A DNA stretch of 64,000 nt from Prochilodus magdalenae (lineage: Eukaryota > Chordata > Actinopteri > Characiformes > Prochilodontidae), in the NCBI GenBank assembly GCA_024036415.1, contig JAMWET010000614.1, forward strand, positions 1-64,000, in the 5' to 3' direction. Below, piece after piece: positions 48,201 through 61,467 of the stretch. The notes beneath the pieces were generated by a model. That model ran no database searches, was not told the DNA's origin, and saw nothing but the letters and a program-made list of their open reading frames with translations. Within the stretch, counting starts at the first letter, position 1. Each line of letters starts with the position of its first letter. A program made the position numbers and the translations under genes.

Positions 48201-51200
48201 TCAGGTGAGTACATCTTGCTCATGTTGTGGAACTTGTGGCGGATCTTCTCTATGGCCACAGGGTCTGGAGGCATGGCCCCATCCACACCCATCTCCACTG
48301 GCTGCTTGGTTTTGGCCAATGCCAGGTTCTCCTTCAGCTGCTGCCAGACACCGCTGCTCACCTGGAAGTCATGAAGGGCTGCTTCCACCACAGGTTTCAG
48401 AGGCTTTAGTATACATTTGTGCATGGCTTTCTCCAGTACCTGATCTGAGGAGGGAGAGGAGAAATGAATAAGGTCAGGCCAGAAATGTGTCAACATTAAC
48501 CAAACTTGTGCAGATGCAACCCTACGCATACAAAGAGAGCACAATTAGTCAGTGGAATGGTGTTACATGCATGCAATGTAAATTAATCAAATAAATCAAA
48601 ACAACCGAGTTGTTTTCACAATGTTGATATGTTTCCAGCAGCTGCATTTAGAAGAGTTACAGACAGAAATGACTGTGACTGTGAGGTAATATTTCCATTT
48701 CCTCTGCACAAAGGGGAATACCTGATCTTGAGGGTTCCACAGTTGGTTTTCCAAAACACCAAATATGCACAAACAGTCTAGCAACATATTAAAATCTCAA
48801 ACCAGGTATTCACTCAAATGACTCCTGATTGTGCAAACCTGGTTCAAAGCTCATGGCCAAACTGCATGGACAAAATGGAAGGAGTATCTGTTTACTGGAA
48901 ATAAAATTATATGGTCATAAGAAGAGAGCTTAATGTGCAACTCTGTGCACTTCAGTGGTTAAGAATGCTGACAGTGAAGCAAAATGTGCTCTTGTCAGCA
49001 CAAGGATCAACTACGGGAACTGATGCTTTGCCTGTCATCAGACACGTGAGCTCCATTTGCACTAAGCACTCTGTTTTTCCTTCTTTTGCTCTTTTCTATC
49101 AGTGTCCTTCTTCAATGTGTGCAAAACCAGCTGATGTAATCTCTATGATGTGAATGTCTTTCCAAAATTGGTCACCAGCAGCTGGTTCATATGAGAGTAC
49201 TGCAGTAAAACAAAAACTATAACCACTAAAAGAAAACATTTTTCACTCTGTGAGAAACAACTGAACTGAAGAACTGAAATAGAAAATGGAAAGGTTTAGT
49301 AATGAATCACGCACTAGATGGCATGGCTGAAGATGGTGCGACCCGTATATTACCGCCTACATTTCTAGGTACTGTACTCTAATTGCTGAAACCCTGATAA
49401 ACTAACATCAGTTCACAGAAATGGAAAAAAACAATACTATTCAAACTTGGCTCATTTGGCCTGATTGAGCTGGGTGTTCCCATAAAGGTAGACAATTCAC
49501 TGAAATGACAGTACTATCAATTGAATCAACGATGAACACTCTGGTACAGTATGTTTAGGTGGGGCAATCTGTGTTAAAACTTATTGGAATTTTTCCAAAG
49601 TACTTCCAGTAAGAAGATTACTCAACTTGCAAAATGACTACATTGTAAAGCTTACCAAAACAACACGTTGGACTGGTTCTAGATAAGCAGCACATGCAAT
49701 CTGAGACATATTTCAAAATAATTTACAGTTTGCCTAAAGGTATAACTGAAAAGTGCCTGCATCCCACAGTGGTTGGAAAATGATAAACCTGTAATCTTTT
49801 CAAGGAGATAAAACAGTAATTTAAACCATTAGTGTGACTGATATGTCCTTCATTTATTTACACCTGGGTATCTGATCGATCTTATCCATGCTAAACAATC
49901 ACAACATGATTTCATAGAAAACTGAACTCCTTATCCTGAACCATAAGAAGAAGACAATATTACAGTAACTATATCCTGTTGTTGAGAGCTTGGAATGTTG
50001 GTTCACCTCCATGCCGTCTGCCTGGCTTGTACTGTGAATGCGCGCTGTGGTTAATACATAAAGCTCACCTACACAGAGGTGGGCTATCGCTTTCCATAAG
50101 CAAGTTATTTGCAAATGTGTAAATGCTGTATTTTGCAAAGGCCCACGGCAGGGGAGCCACTCCGTATGTACTCAACTCGCATACCATAGCTTTAATAAGC
50201 TCCTGCATCAGAAAGGATATAGAAACTTAAAAGCATGTCTAATTTCTCCATTTAAAAAACTCCAAGTATGGTGTTGGAGAATGGACTCACTGTCGCAACA
50301 GGACAATGACTGATAACCTTGGGACAAATAGGAGCCAGGGCTCATCAGAAAAGAACACAGATCAGGAAGAGCCATCAGTCAAGGCCAAGCTTAGCCCTTA
50401 CCACACAACAACAACAACCCTTCCTCCCACCTAGCTTCACTGTGCAGACCAGGAAAACAAGCCACAGGCTTTTAGAGAACAGAAGTGAATCCACTGACGC
50501 CTCCCACACAGCCAACTCGCTTCACATACAGCATTCCATCGTATTGACATATGCCCACAAATTGCGTCACTTTCCAACAGACAGACAAAAACGGAAAAAA
50601 ACTTCTAGATTGTATTTTCACTTCTTCGGTGGACAAACCGTATTCTCTATTCCTAGTTCTACATACGTGAATGGTACCAAGCCCTTAAAACAAGAAACAC
50701 ATTCACACTATTATTAGCAAGAAGTGAGTGATATTAACAAGAACCTGTTCAGGTGATCTCAACAGCTCACGCATCTTAGCTGATATGTGGTCCTTTTCTG
50801 TCTATTTACAAAGAGATTCCCGACCTCACTGCAAACCCTGAAGGTTTACTGAAAAGCACACAAAAATTATGGCCAATAAATAGAAAGAAAAATGGTGCAA
50901 ATGAGAGCGCAGTTGGGCAAAACAAGTGCCCATTTTCCTGTCTTCTCATCCACTTCTTACAGTGCTACATTCTCTGCTTACTTCCACCCACTCACTCACT
51001 GTTAGGCGTCAACAAGCAAGAGGGACTGCCTCAAAAGCCCTGGCCGAGTCTGGAGGCCACTTGGCTAGAGGACAGCACAGGAACATCTGGAGTAAAATCC
51101 ATTCATCACAGCAGACAACTGAGCCGTGTTTACACGCTAAGAGAAAGGAGGGATTATACAGAGTTCCTGAAGGACCAAAACAAGCCTAATGAAAAACAAT

Positions 51201-54200
51201 TCCTGAATTCTAGTTTTTTTCCTAGAACTCAACTCTTAACCTACCTCACCCACACAGGCATTAGAAGCCACAGCTTTCCATCGTACACAATATTATTGTT
51301 TACTGCATCTGCTTGCACACACTGAACCTGATGTCTGAAGCAAGTCATACAACAGACTCAAAAACTCTGTCCATACATTTATATACCTGCCTACTGACAG
51401 TGCGCCTTTACTGCTCATGCTTGTTGAGCCACACTGATATCAAATCTGGCAGCTCAAAAAAATTTATCATATGATTTTCTAGGGATTTACTTCAAGTGCA
51501 CAAAGACTGACTGGAAGAGAAGAAATCTGACACCAGTTAGCACAGACATTCCAAACAGATGAATGTTTCCCAGCTGCTGCATCTGGTAGTTGATGTGCTA
51601 GTAGTGTGAGGGCATGAAAAGCATAAACAGAAATAGGAGAATGGGGAAGCAAACTCAAGGTAATAGATAGGTTGTACTACTGTCAGAAGCAGGTCAAAGA
51701 GATTACCACAAAGAAAAAAAATAGTGTCAAACCATTCAGCATATTTTCAGCTGATTCACTTGACTCAATTTTATAACTTTTTTTTCAGCGTTTATGAAAA
51801 TCTGCATTTAAATTTGTATGAAAGGCAGAAAAGTGGGGTTAAATCCATAATTTGAGAGGACAGTAATTTATAAGCACTGAAGCTACATTATAAGCTACTG
51901 CACTTATAATGGCCCTTTCTCCTCTATAGGAATGAGCACTGGACTGGGGTTGCCAGGTGATGCTTTACTTGCTCTATGTCTGTGTATTCAGAATCAGAAA
52001 TACTTTATTGATCCCAGGGGGAAATTGCCGAATCTCTAGATACCAGCAATGGCCCCCTTGTTCAGGCAGTGTCTGAGCTCGTGGTGAGTTTTAGGCTTTA
52101 AACTTCCTCTACTAGCTGGAATATTATCCAACGGAACACTAAGCACGGTTGTAAGTCGCTCTGGATAAGAGCGTCTGCTAAATGCCTTAAATGTAAATGT
52201 ACTGAAATGCAGTATGTCAAGGCACAAAGTCACACTCATTAATGATGAACAAAACTTTACTTGCAGCTTGTTTGAAATTTGCACAGACAATCTGTAATTA
52301 AAGTCTTTTGTTAGTGGTGAGCATGGAGTTTTGCTGTTACACAGTAAGCATTGTGTGTACGAATATAAAAATGTTCTTACCAATTTGGTCCTCGGGGATA
52401 AGGGACTCGATAGGGGGGTCGAGCTCAGAGCTCTGCAGCAGGTAAGACTTCATCTGTGTCATGAACTGCCTGAGAGTCTGCAGTAGGTCCAGACCCGAGG
52501 TATGACAGCCACGGTTCTCCTGCAGAAAGCTCACATAGTCCTGCACCAAGCAGCCAAAGTATGTGCCTTTGTCCCGAGACTGCTCAGAGATCCTCCGGAT
52601 GGCCCTCTTCTCAGGGGTCATGAGGGAATTGAAGACACCGCTGACCTTGCGTAGGTGACCCTTCAGGGCCCGCTGCAACACAAAAGCGCCAGCGCTGTGC
52701 CGCTTCTTGGACTTGAGCGGTGGTTCCATGTTCATTTCCTGGTCACTCTCCACACTCACACCAAAGTCTTCGTCCTCTTCCTCTTCCTCCTCCTCCTCCG
52801 GGCTGCTGTCGCCTGCTGCCCGACTAGTTCGGGAGGGACTTGTGCCAGCTGCTGGAAGTGAGAAGCTGTGTGTGAAATCCAGGGAGTCAGAAGAAGTAGA
52901 GGAGATGCTGATGTCACTGAGGCGCTCCCGTCCTGCAGGGCTGCCACTGCTTTCCTCCAATGTTGTATTCCTCAGGGACAGTTTGGCCAGGCTGAGTGAC
53001 ACAGCCTCCTCGATGGTCTGGTCCTCCAATGCCAGGTGGCAGCGGTGGACCTCAGCGTCAGGCTGGTTTGGAGTTTTCTTCGGATGGGACGAGGGAGTAG
53101 GGATGGGTAAGCTGATCTTCTTTGGCGGAGACGACGAGGGCGAGAAAGAACTGAATGAGGAGCCGAGACGTCCCAGCAGACTTTTCTCCTGGGGTGCTTT
53201 GATCCAGCTCACAGCTGCGCTGGGCATGCTGTTCTGCTTGCGTGGAGGCACTGGCCTGCGTGGGACTGTGCGGGGTGGAGGCGGACGGGGTGGAGGGGAA
53301 CGGGACACACTCTTTGCTCTGGTGCTGCTAGTGTATTCCACGGAACTGGAGCAGCGAGGGCCGCTGTCGCAGTTTTGGGGGCTTGTGCTGCTAGTGCACT
53401 GTGGAAAGGGGCTGTAGGGAAGAGGTGTCTTATTGTCAGGGGCTGCTGATGTTTGCGCGGTGTCAGAGTGATGTGCCTGTAAAAAGAGTGGGTTAATGAA
53501 GCATAGAGCCCCGTTAGACTGGCTGCGCTCCAGCTGGGACGGACTGCGAGTTCGCAGGATGGGTGGCACCTCCTCTTTAAGGGAAGTCTCCTGTGACCGA
53601 TGCTTTAGTTTCTGTGCATCATCTTGAGAAACTCCAACAGACACAGAGCTCTTCCTCTTATGGAACACATCTGAATCCCAGAAGCCTATGGGACATGGAC
53701 AGAGTAAATCTTACACAGCTGAAAGCCAAAACTAATAATAATAATTTAAATTCAAATAAGCTCAAATAAAAAGTACAAAATAAAGGGTATTTAACCTTAA
53801 TAAAGACCTAGAATGATGTAAAATAAGCTACATACAGTTAATCAGAATAAAAACACAACTGCCTTCTAATAATAACAATAATAATTTTACAATGTTTTCT
53901 TGGAAAAACTATGAAGTCAAAACTGAGCAATTGTGAGTCATACAATGCGTTAAATAAACACATACAGAAAGTCTTAAATTAGTGCAGCAGAGCTAAACCA
54001 GAGGATGAATCAAAACCTAAGGCAGTAATTAAGAAAGAAACGCCAGTCAAAGAACAAGAAAAGACTACAACCCACACTTACTATAACTCTTCCTTTAGAA
54101 ACCTTGACTGAGAACACCTTAGACGTGTGTGGCTCAAACTTCCAGCTCTGTGGACTGCTGTGTAGTGCAGTGACACACACACACTAGCATGCTGAATGGC

Positions 54201-57200
54201 GTGAGTCATGCATGCTAATAAGCGAGTGGGAGGAGCACAGTCGCTGTAGCTTTGTGTTTCCCCTTTTTTTCACTCAAATATTCATTCTGAAGGCCGCCCC
54301 TTCAAATACTTTCCACTCACTCCATAAGCATACCACTTTTCCCCTTCAGTACGTACAGCTAACTTTTGGGGTTGTTATTTAATAGACACTATACAACAGA
54401 CATTCACATACCAAGTCACTGGAAGTAGTGCTAATCGTCTATTTATAACTAATTGAAATGAAGCAATAGGACAGACAGGCCTAGTCATGTCAGTTCCGGA
54501 GAAGTGAAAAGCTTGCGAAAGACGTGCGAGTGTCTAACACACCTGTTTTCTCACACTCCTTATGTTAACCCACACTGTTACGGGTAACAATACAGTAAAA
54601 GGTAATAATAATGAATCAAATAAACCTTTCATCTCCACCTATTTTCCTCACTCTCTCAGCAATTATTCTCTTGCTCTTATTGGCTTATCTCCCACTGTCC
54701 TCAATTCACCCTGGTTTATCCTAACTACAGCAGTCAGCCAGACTGAAATATAACCTATAGCGCTTAAAGCCTGAAGTTCTTTGCAGCCTCTAGGTGGGAT
54801 TGATTTTGGAAGTGGTCCTGGTGTGGAATTTCCAGGCCCTGCCCTGCAGTGAGCCGTGCTCTACTGGCCTGAATCCTGAATTCTGCAAGCATCTGTTACA
54901 CGACAGATGTGTGCAATCTCTGGAGATTGTACTGAAAACCCTTAGGGTTTATCCTATGAAAAGTGGTTAGAGCTTGATCTTTGGAGTGGTGGAATTGTTC
55001 CTTTTTTGTTTTTTTTATTTATGTTCAAAAACCAATGAAATCACATCTGCCATTTATTAGTAAAATGTAAACACACTACAAAACAAATTTTACACTTATT
55101 AAAAACTACTAGAGTAAACTGGTGTAGTGGCAAGAACGTAATTCCTTGGCAGATACTATTTTATTGACTAGAATAAACAAGGGTTGGAGTAGAAAATATC
55201 CTTTGCTTTATATACAGGAGCTTTCCCTTCATTTCTAGAATAAATTAGGGGAAAGGGGGAATTATTCTACAATTGACGCAAAACTAGATTTATTTCAGGT
55301 CATTTATTTTTTATTTTTTGCAAACAATACAAGTGTACGGCTCTCCTACCACTGTGTAGTCTCATGTATCCTGTAGTCTATCATAGGTGGCACAAGTTTT
55401 TTTTTTCACATCACAAATACAGAATATACCTTTCTTTTTCAATCCGTTCCCTGCATCAACATTTGAACAGGTACAATCACAGGTGTTCAATAAATACCAT
55501 TAGTCAAACAAACCACACAAATACCACACACACGTCAAGTCAAGTGTTATTTTACACCTTAGACTGTTATATTACGCATTAGCCTCTTTCTAACAGAAGC
55601 TACAGTGACTGTATCCTGTCTGATAGCCCAGAGCCATAAGTAACAACTGAGACATGTTCCAATAACTGACATAATCAGCATGTGCCGCCCATCTGAGCGG
55701 TGTATTTGATGCTTCATTTCAGCAGACTTGAGCAGCTGTGATACTGACGTGCATTCATCTGCACAGTGTACCAATGTCTATGATCAGACTCTCTCCATCT
55801 GGCTCTACCTTCAGAACAAACGATCTGGCAAACAATCAGGCTAATGGAGAGGTTTAAGTATTACAAAACAGGAAGAAAGTTGTTCAGTAAAGATAATTAA
55901 CATGATTTTTAGCATGCACACACAAAATGTACATCAACACTATAGAAGGCAGCCAGCACAGTCTAAGACTTGTAACCCATTCTCTCTCTCTCTCTCTCTC
56001 TCTCATTTAAAGCACATAGTCAATTACTGATGACAAAAGCATTCATGTGATTCCTTTTGCTTACTACAAGAAAAGAAAACTAAACTCAAACTCAACTCAA
56101 TAACTCAAAACTAGTGAGGTTAATAAATAACTGCATGTTTAAAGTACACACAAGGGCCCAACAGACTAACAGCTCCAGTAGAAAGGCTTACTAAGAAGGC
56201 TTACACTCGGCTAAAAATAGTTAAGGACACTTTTTGAGGAGACGACAATAGAACAACATGGATAACCTATCAAAAGGAAACCTTTTGAACCGATAAGATT
56301 AACAACTATGTGTTCTCTGTGAGAAAGCGTGACACATGAAGGTTAAAGTAAATGATGTACAACAACAACAAAAAAAAAAATTCAGTGGTCTGTGTGACAA
56401 TGTTCATATGACAATATGATAAATCACATCAGAAGAAGTCACAATATGCCTTTCTGAGCCAGTAAAAAAATACAGAAAAGTTCACCCAAATGCATGTTTG
56501 ATTAAAAAGACTTCTTATATATTCATTTGGATTTAAAGTAGCACAGGATGGGAAATACAAGAAATTGCATTCCCATTAACTGTAAGATAGCAACAGTAGT
56601 AGTATAGTTTAAAATAAAATTAAGGTTAAGAGCACATGTGAATCACACCGTCATGTGTTCTGCTAAGGTGATTCATTCTGTTTATGGCATTAACCACCAA
56701 GTCTCTATTGCTCTGATGTTAGACACATCCAAAACCAAAATGTGACTAACCCTGAATTCTGAACCTTGAACTCTGAGGCAATCATAGTTAGAAAGCTATA
56801 ATGTTGATATAGGTCAAAGACCTGCAGTGGAAGTCTTCTCAAACAATAAAGGTAAAAGCAGTTTAAAAAAAAAAAAGCAATTCAGACTACTTACCTACTC
56901 CTAACTTGGCCACTTCTTCTAGATCCGAGGGGGTCTTTGCAGAAGAGATTGCACTGTGAAGCTTCAACGTGAAAGGAAGAACATCCCTACAGAGAAGAGG
57001 AACAACCAAACTTGAATAAGAACAATAAAGTACTAGACTAATAGAACTCAGAACCAGTCATTAAATCTGTAAATCTTTAAAAGAGAGAGAAATGAAGAGA
57101 GAAACAAAGCAGCAGAGTGAGTGTGTCTAGTACTCCAGCTATAATTCTCAGCATGTGGGTGAGGCAGGCAGACAGAGGGTTGAGTTTATCCACAGACTCC

Positions 57201-59520
57201 ATTACGTGGCGCTGACAAAGACACAGTCTTGGCAAGAGCGAACCGCTCTGGCGGCAGTGCAAGTGGGTAAAAAAGCAGCCTTTATTGCATGCTAAACTGA
57301 CAATCACGGCCAAAAAGAATAGCGCAGCATCAAACTGGCAGGCACTTTTATGCCTCTTTGTTTTCAGTGGCAGCGGAGCCATGTTTCCAGTTACTCACTC
57401 CCCACTCTCCTGTGTTTTTACTTGTTTCAAGATTTGTAGTTTCACATATTTGGCACAATCAGTCAATGAGTGAATCAATCTCTATGTTCTTTTCAGATAT
57501 TAATAAAAATAAAATATTTAAAATAGAGGGCCTGTAAACACCCATGTAAATAACTGCATACATCCTTGTTTATTAAAGTATTAGGACCATTTTAGGGGAA
57601 TTCCTCTCCTCTTCCCCACATGTATTATTATTTCCTTCATATTATAAAAACTAAATATTATGATAAAGCACATGATTAAAGGCATTGTGAAAATATCTTT
57701 GATATTCGTATTCATTTATTAATATTACCCATCTACAGTGGATCTGTCTTATTAGAAACCTGTAAAAGAACAAACTATATACAAGCAAACTAAAGAGAGA
57801 AGCAAAGTAACAATATTTCATAATTAATCAATAATCATATGACACGATTCATTAACAAAATGTCATAAGATGATATCAACCTGAGACATGCATTATACTA
57901 CGCCTCTTCTAACACTGCTCTTTAAGTGATGCTCGCTTTCTCTCACACTCTACTGGAGCCAGCGTTCAGACTGCTGTTTTTTTTCCCAGAAAGGGATCAT
58001 ATTACCTGCTTATGCAGCAGAAGGCCACAAGACGAAAAAGGTCCGCAAAGCTGATCCCTGAGCCCTCCAGGGAGAAGGCTGAAACACATACAAACACAGC
58101 AGTAAACACCACATGCAGCAGTAACATACAGACATTTGAAATGGAAGTCCACGTGTATAGAACCAGACATATACAGTCAGACATCCTCTGTAGGGAGGTC
58201 CCTCCCACTGTTAGAGGGATCTGACCCAAATAAAGTGAAGAAGGGAGAGGGAGAGGGAGAGAGAGATCATTAAAATGGGTTAATGCAAAACAGATGCATT
58301 CAGGGATACAATTACTAACAACATGTGTCTCTGCCAGTTTTTTAAGAAATACAGCAATCGGCAAATAGCAAGTAAAGTTACACATTTGATGATGAAATGC
58401 CTTTCTTTCAAGCACATTGCTGAAAGCTTACACACATGTGATTGGAAAAATTGCAGTCCTAAAAGACCTAACAGCTGGTCTGTAAAACTGTCAGGAAACA
58501 AAGGAAACGTTCATGTTATATTCAAGGTTTCTTCCTCATCCTCATTCTTCCTCTACTGCAGGGTTCTGAGTCTATTTCTGTTCTGTTTTGTTTGTAGACT
58601 TTAACTCTTTATTCAACACCATAGTAGCAGAGACACTACAGAAAGGAAGTCAGGCTGCTGGCCTCCTGGAGCAACAGTAATCGCCTGTTGCTTAACACGC
58701 AGTAGAGATAGTAGTAGACTGCAGCCGCGGTTTCTACCATGGAGTCACTTGAGTTCTCAAGTGAAAAAGGAATACAGTGCCTTTAGCCAATAAAAGCACA
58801 GCAAGAAACGTCCTTCTTCAGACAGCTAAAGAAATCCAACATACCACAGACCCTGGTGTATCATACAGGCCATCCTTACATCATCCACAACCATCTGGTT
58901 TGGTTACTCCACCTCACAAGAACAAGCCAAACTCCAGTGTATTATCAGGACAACGAAACAGACCATTGGATGTAATCTGCCAACACTTCAAGGACATCTA
59001 CACATGAAGCACACCGGTGATGAAGCACACCGACAAAATAACGCTGATCCCTCTCATCTAGGTCACCACCTCTTCCAGGCATTTCCCTCAGGCACAAGAC
59101 TAAAGACCATCAAAATCAGCTTTCTCCACCAAAGAGCTGTAGCGCCCAGTAAATAATACTCTTTAGCTACTATCCATGGCTGTTTATTATACTATTCTAG
59201 ATTTTATTCTATATTTCAATATATATTAGTATATGACTGTATTTTTTTCTTTGTAGTTAAATAATTCTTAACACTCTATGTGCTTGTCTGGTCTGCATAG
59301 TATGCTACCTGTGCTTTAACCCAGACAAATTTCTTATATGTGCAACTAAACTAATTCTGAATTATACTTCTTCATTAAAAACATCACTATCTGATATATT
59401 TGTATATTTGATTGTTTTTTCAAAGTGTCAAATGATGACCACTTTTAAACTACAGAAGACGGAAGATTGGAGTGATACTGGGGTAATGTGCTAAAATATC
59501 CACATTTTATTCATTTTGAT

Positions 59521-59552
<32 letters not shown>

Positions 59553-61467
59553 CTTACAACGAATGAACGCAAAAAGAGAGGGCAGATTAGTTTGTAGTAT
59601 GACCTGTTATAACCGAGCACACTGAGCCACAAAGCCAAAATAAGCTTCATCACTGAGTCATTGTAGCTCTTTTTGCTCTTGAACAAAGACACAGGAACAA
59701 AAGAAAACAAAAGTTAAGGAAACAAACTGGTAAAACAGGACCAGTTTAACTCCCCTCCCCCCCAAAAAAACCCACAGTGACAGGCAGAGGGAACTGAAAA
59801 AAAAAAGAACAGAGATGTCTGTAGTACTCTGGGATTGGGTGGTACCTACTGTATTGGCTTTCTTTGACTGGAAAGTCCCGCATGGTCACCGAGGTGCTGT
59901 CATCCATACGCAGGGAAATTACCTTCTTCTGTAGCTTAGATGACCTCCGCACCAGGAAAGTCTACATAATATATATATACACATATAAATAAGGTGGGAA
60001 TAACAGTAAACATTTGTCTTTTGAAGTATTTTATGTATTATAATGGCACTAAGATCAGGCTGAGCATTGCAACATCAACATAGATGATCCATGGCTGAGG
60101 ACATTCTGTACATCATCAGCAGACTAGAAGTCACTTGTGGTGAACAAGCTGTAAAAACACTAATCCAATGTCATAAATTACATGACTATTACCAGAACAT
60201 TTCATATGTTCTGCAGTATGATATAGTATGCTGACAGCATCCTCACCCCTGGGGGCTGTGGCTGCAGAATGCGTTCAGCATCTTCATCGCTTAGTGACAG
60301 CAGTAGCCAGACAGAGTGTGTGTGCGTCAGTCTATCCAGCACACTCATGCGCCGGCGCAAAGAGTCATAGCCGGAGTCGCGGATCCCCACAGCACCAGTG
60401 CAGATGGAAGACTGCAGGAACAGGCCACTCACCTCTCCCTCCAGCCTGCAGAGAGAGGGAGGAGAACATACACATACAGATACATATTTATTCTGTTTTG
60501 CTCTCTTTTCAGGGTTAATAATATGTTGCTTGAATAAAGTGACTAACTGTAACTGCATGACAAAATATCATATTGTGATTATAGAGTTACTGCGTGTAAA
60601 TGTCTCACAATATATTTATGAACCCATATTATAGAAAAAAAAACCTAATTCTCACTTTTCTTAAAGAATTAAATGTGATGTGTGAGGTTTTTTTTTTTAT
60701 ATGTGCCCTGTTAACCTTGAGAAAGCTTTATTTACCTTATGAACTACATGCTGAAAGAAGTCAGAACCAAAGCAAAGCTGGTCCACAGAATAAATGCTGC
60801 AGTTTATCTCTGACTGAACTAGACACTTAGATTTTGAATCTTACATGTCTATTTTAAATCTATATCTATACATATTATTCTATATGTAGGCTATCAACAC
60901 AACTGATGTATTTTCCTACTTACTACCAAAACCTATAATACATTTTTATGGTGACACATAGAAAGAGGTATATGCCCCTCCTGGTGGACAACATACTGCA
61001 GTACCACAGGAAAAAAAAAAGGAAATCATTTTGATGACAAGCTGCTTTTATGCCTGACACAGAACAGCAAACTGAAACAAAATAATCATGATAAAATTTA
61101 AGATATGTTATTTGCAACACCTGTCCACAAAATCACAACCTGAAGATTCAGCTGATTTTATTAGACACTTTTGTTCAAAATACATTACCATGATGCTCAC
61201 AGTAGACAAAAGGTCAACAGCAATCAGTCAAAAAACTCTTAAGTATGCCAGACTGCTGTGCAAGTATATAAAACCTCTGTGATAAGTGACAAGTTAATAT
61301 AGAGTTAGACTTGTTGTAAATGTCATCTACAAATATAGCTAGTTAGGAGCCAAAGAGAAATAAAAGGGATGAACTCACCCTTGTAGGAGTTTTGTGTCAG
61401 GCTCTCTAGCCGTTTGGACCATCTCCTGCTTTAGTTCTGAGATCTCAGTGGAGAATGTGTCTATTAG
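45260..61467 (-). CDS. rin2: Ras and Rab interactor 2 (RIN2), 5' end outside the recognised exons
   Basis: RIN2 binds active Ras and acts as guanine exchange factor for Rab5 in early endocytosis. The ten exons seen are 61379-61467, 60247-60445, 59850-59961, 58006-58078, 56895-56986, 52381-53685, 48136-48444, 47715-47846, 47384-47547 and 45260-45589. Borders and phases are consistent, giving about 934 residues plus a missing N-terminus (human 895). The order is: an SH2 domain ([18 protein letters not shown] to [17 protein letters not shown]), a variable region with [13 protein letters not shown] and a proline-rich [18 protein letters not shown] stretch, an RH domain ([20 protein letters not shown]), a VPS9 domain ([33 protein letters not shown]) and a C-terminal RA domain ([20 protein letters not shown]). 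The close match throughout favours RIN2 over RIN1 or RIN3. A serine/acidic run ([16 protein letters not shown]) lies in the long exon. No lesion was seen. Confidence 0.94.
45590..47383 (-). other. rin2 intron before the RA exon
   Basis: Contains a Tc1-like fragment at 45950-46506; otherwise AT-rich with no exon. Confidence 0.75.
45950..46506 (+). mobile_element. 3' half of a Tc1-like transposon
   Basis: The plus strand reads [22 protein letters not shown] with small changes, the end of a Tc1-type DDE domain with its NIENLW-type Glu, then [19 protein letters not shown] long AT-rich tail common at the ends of this fish family follows (GTAATGAATGAATATAATAT) and ends GATCAGCACCTGTA. A stop interrupts the frame at RAT*AL and the 5' half is missing. 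Confidence 0.7.
48445..52380 (-). other. rin2 intron between long exon and VPS9 exon
   Basis: A 3.9 kb intron. ORFs up to 132 codons near 50.3-51.2 kb have no recognisable similarity and look like chance. The right end carries retroposon tails (51990-52205). Confidence 0.7.
51990..52205 (+). repeat. Retroposon tails (LINE/SINE type)
   Basis: AATACTTTATTGATCCCAGG followed by GGGAAATTG at 52003-52028 is a 3' tail found on many teleost retroposons. GTAAGTCGCTCTGGATAAGA with GCGTCTGCTAAATGCC at 52151-52186 is another common fish SINE/LINE tail. The bodies of the elements are not clear. Confidence 0.6.
53686..56894 (-). other. rin2 intron upstream of the long exon
   Basis: A 3.2 kb AT-rich intron with a (TC)n microsatellite at about 55981-56004. 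Nothing coding was recognised. Confidence 0.7.
55981..56004. repeat. (TC)n microsatellite
   Basis: About twelve tandem TC units within a rin2 intron. Confidence 0.9.
58570..59170 (+). mobile_element. Decayed LINE 3' end
   Basis: Stop-containing frames give pieces in order of the C-terminal region after reverse transcriptase in fish LINEs: [18 protein letters not shown], then [15 protein letters not shown], then [20 protein letters not shown]. The matching LINE pattern is a conserved 'SSHPGHHLFELLPSGRRFRS' type tail. It is in an intron of rin2, antisense to the gene. Confidence 0.65.
59522..59549. repeat. (CA)n microsatellite
   Basis: About fourteen tandem CA units in a rin2 intron. Confidence 0.9.

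Noticed and set aside
50319..50717. 132-codon plus-strand frame
   Set aside because: No recognisable domain, low-complexity composition and position in a rin2 intron; likely chance.
52707..53417. 236-codon Ser/Gly-rich plus-strand frame
   Set aside because: Antisense shadow of the long, proline- and serine-rich rin2 exon, which has strong family similarity.
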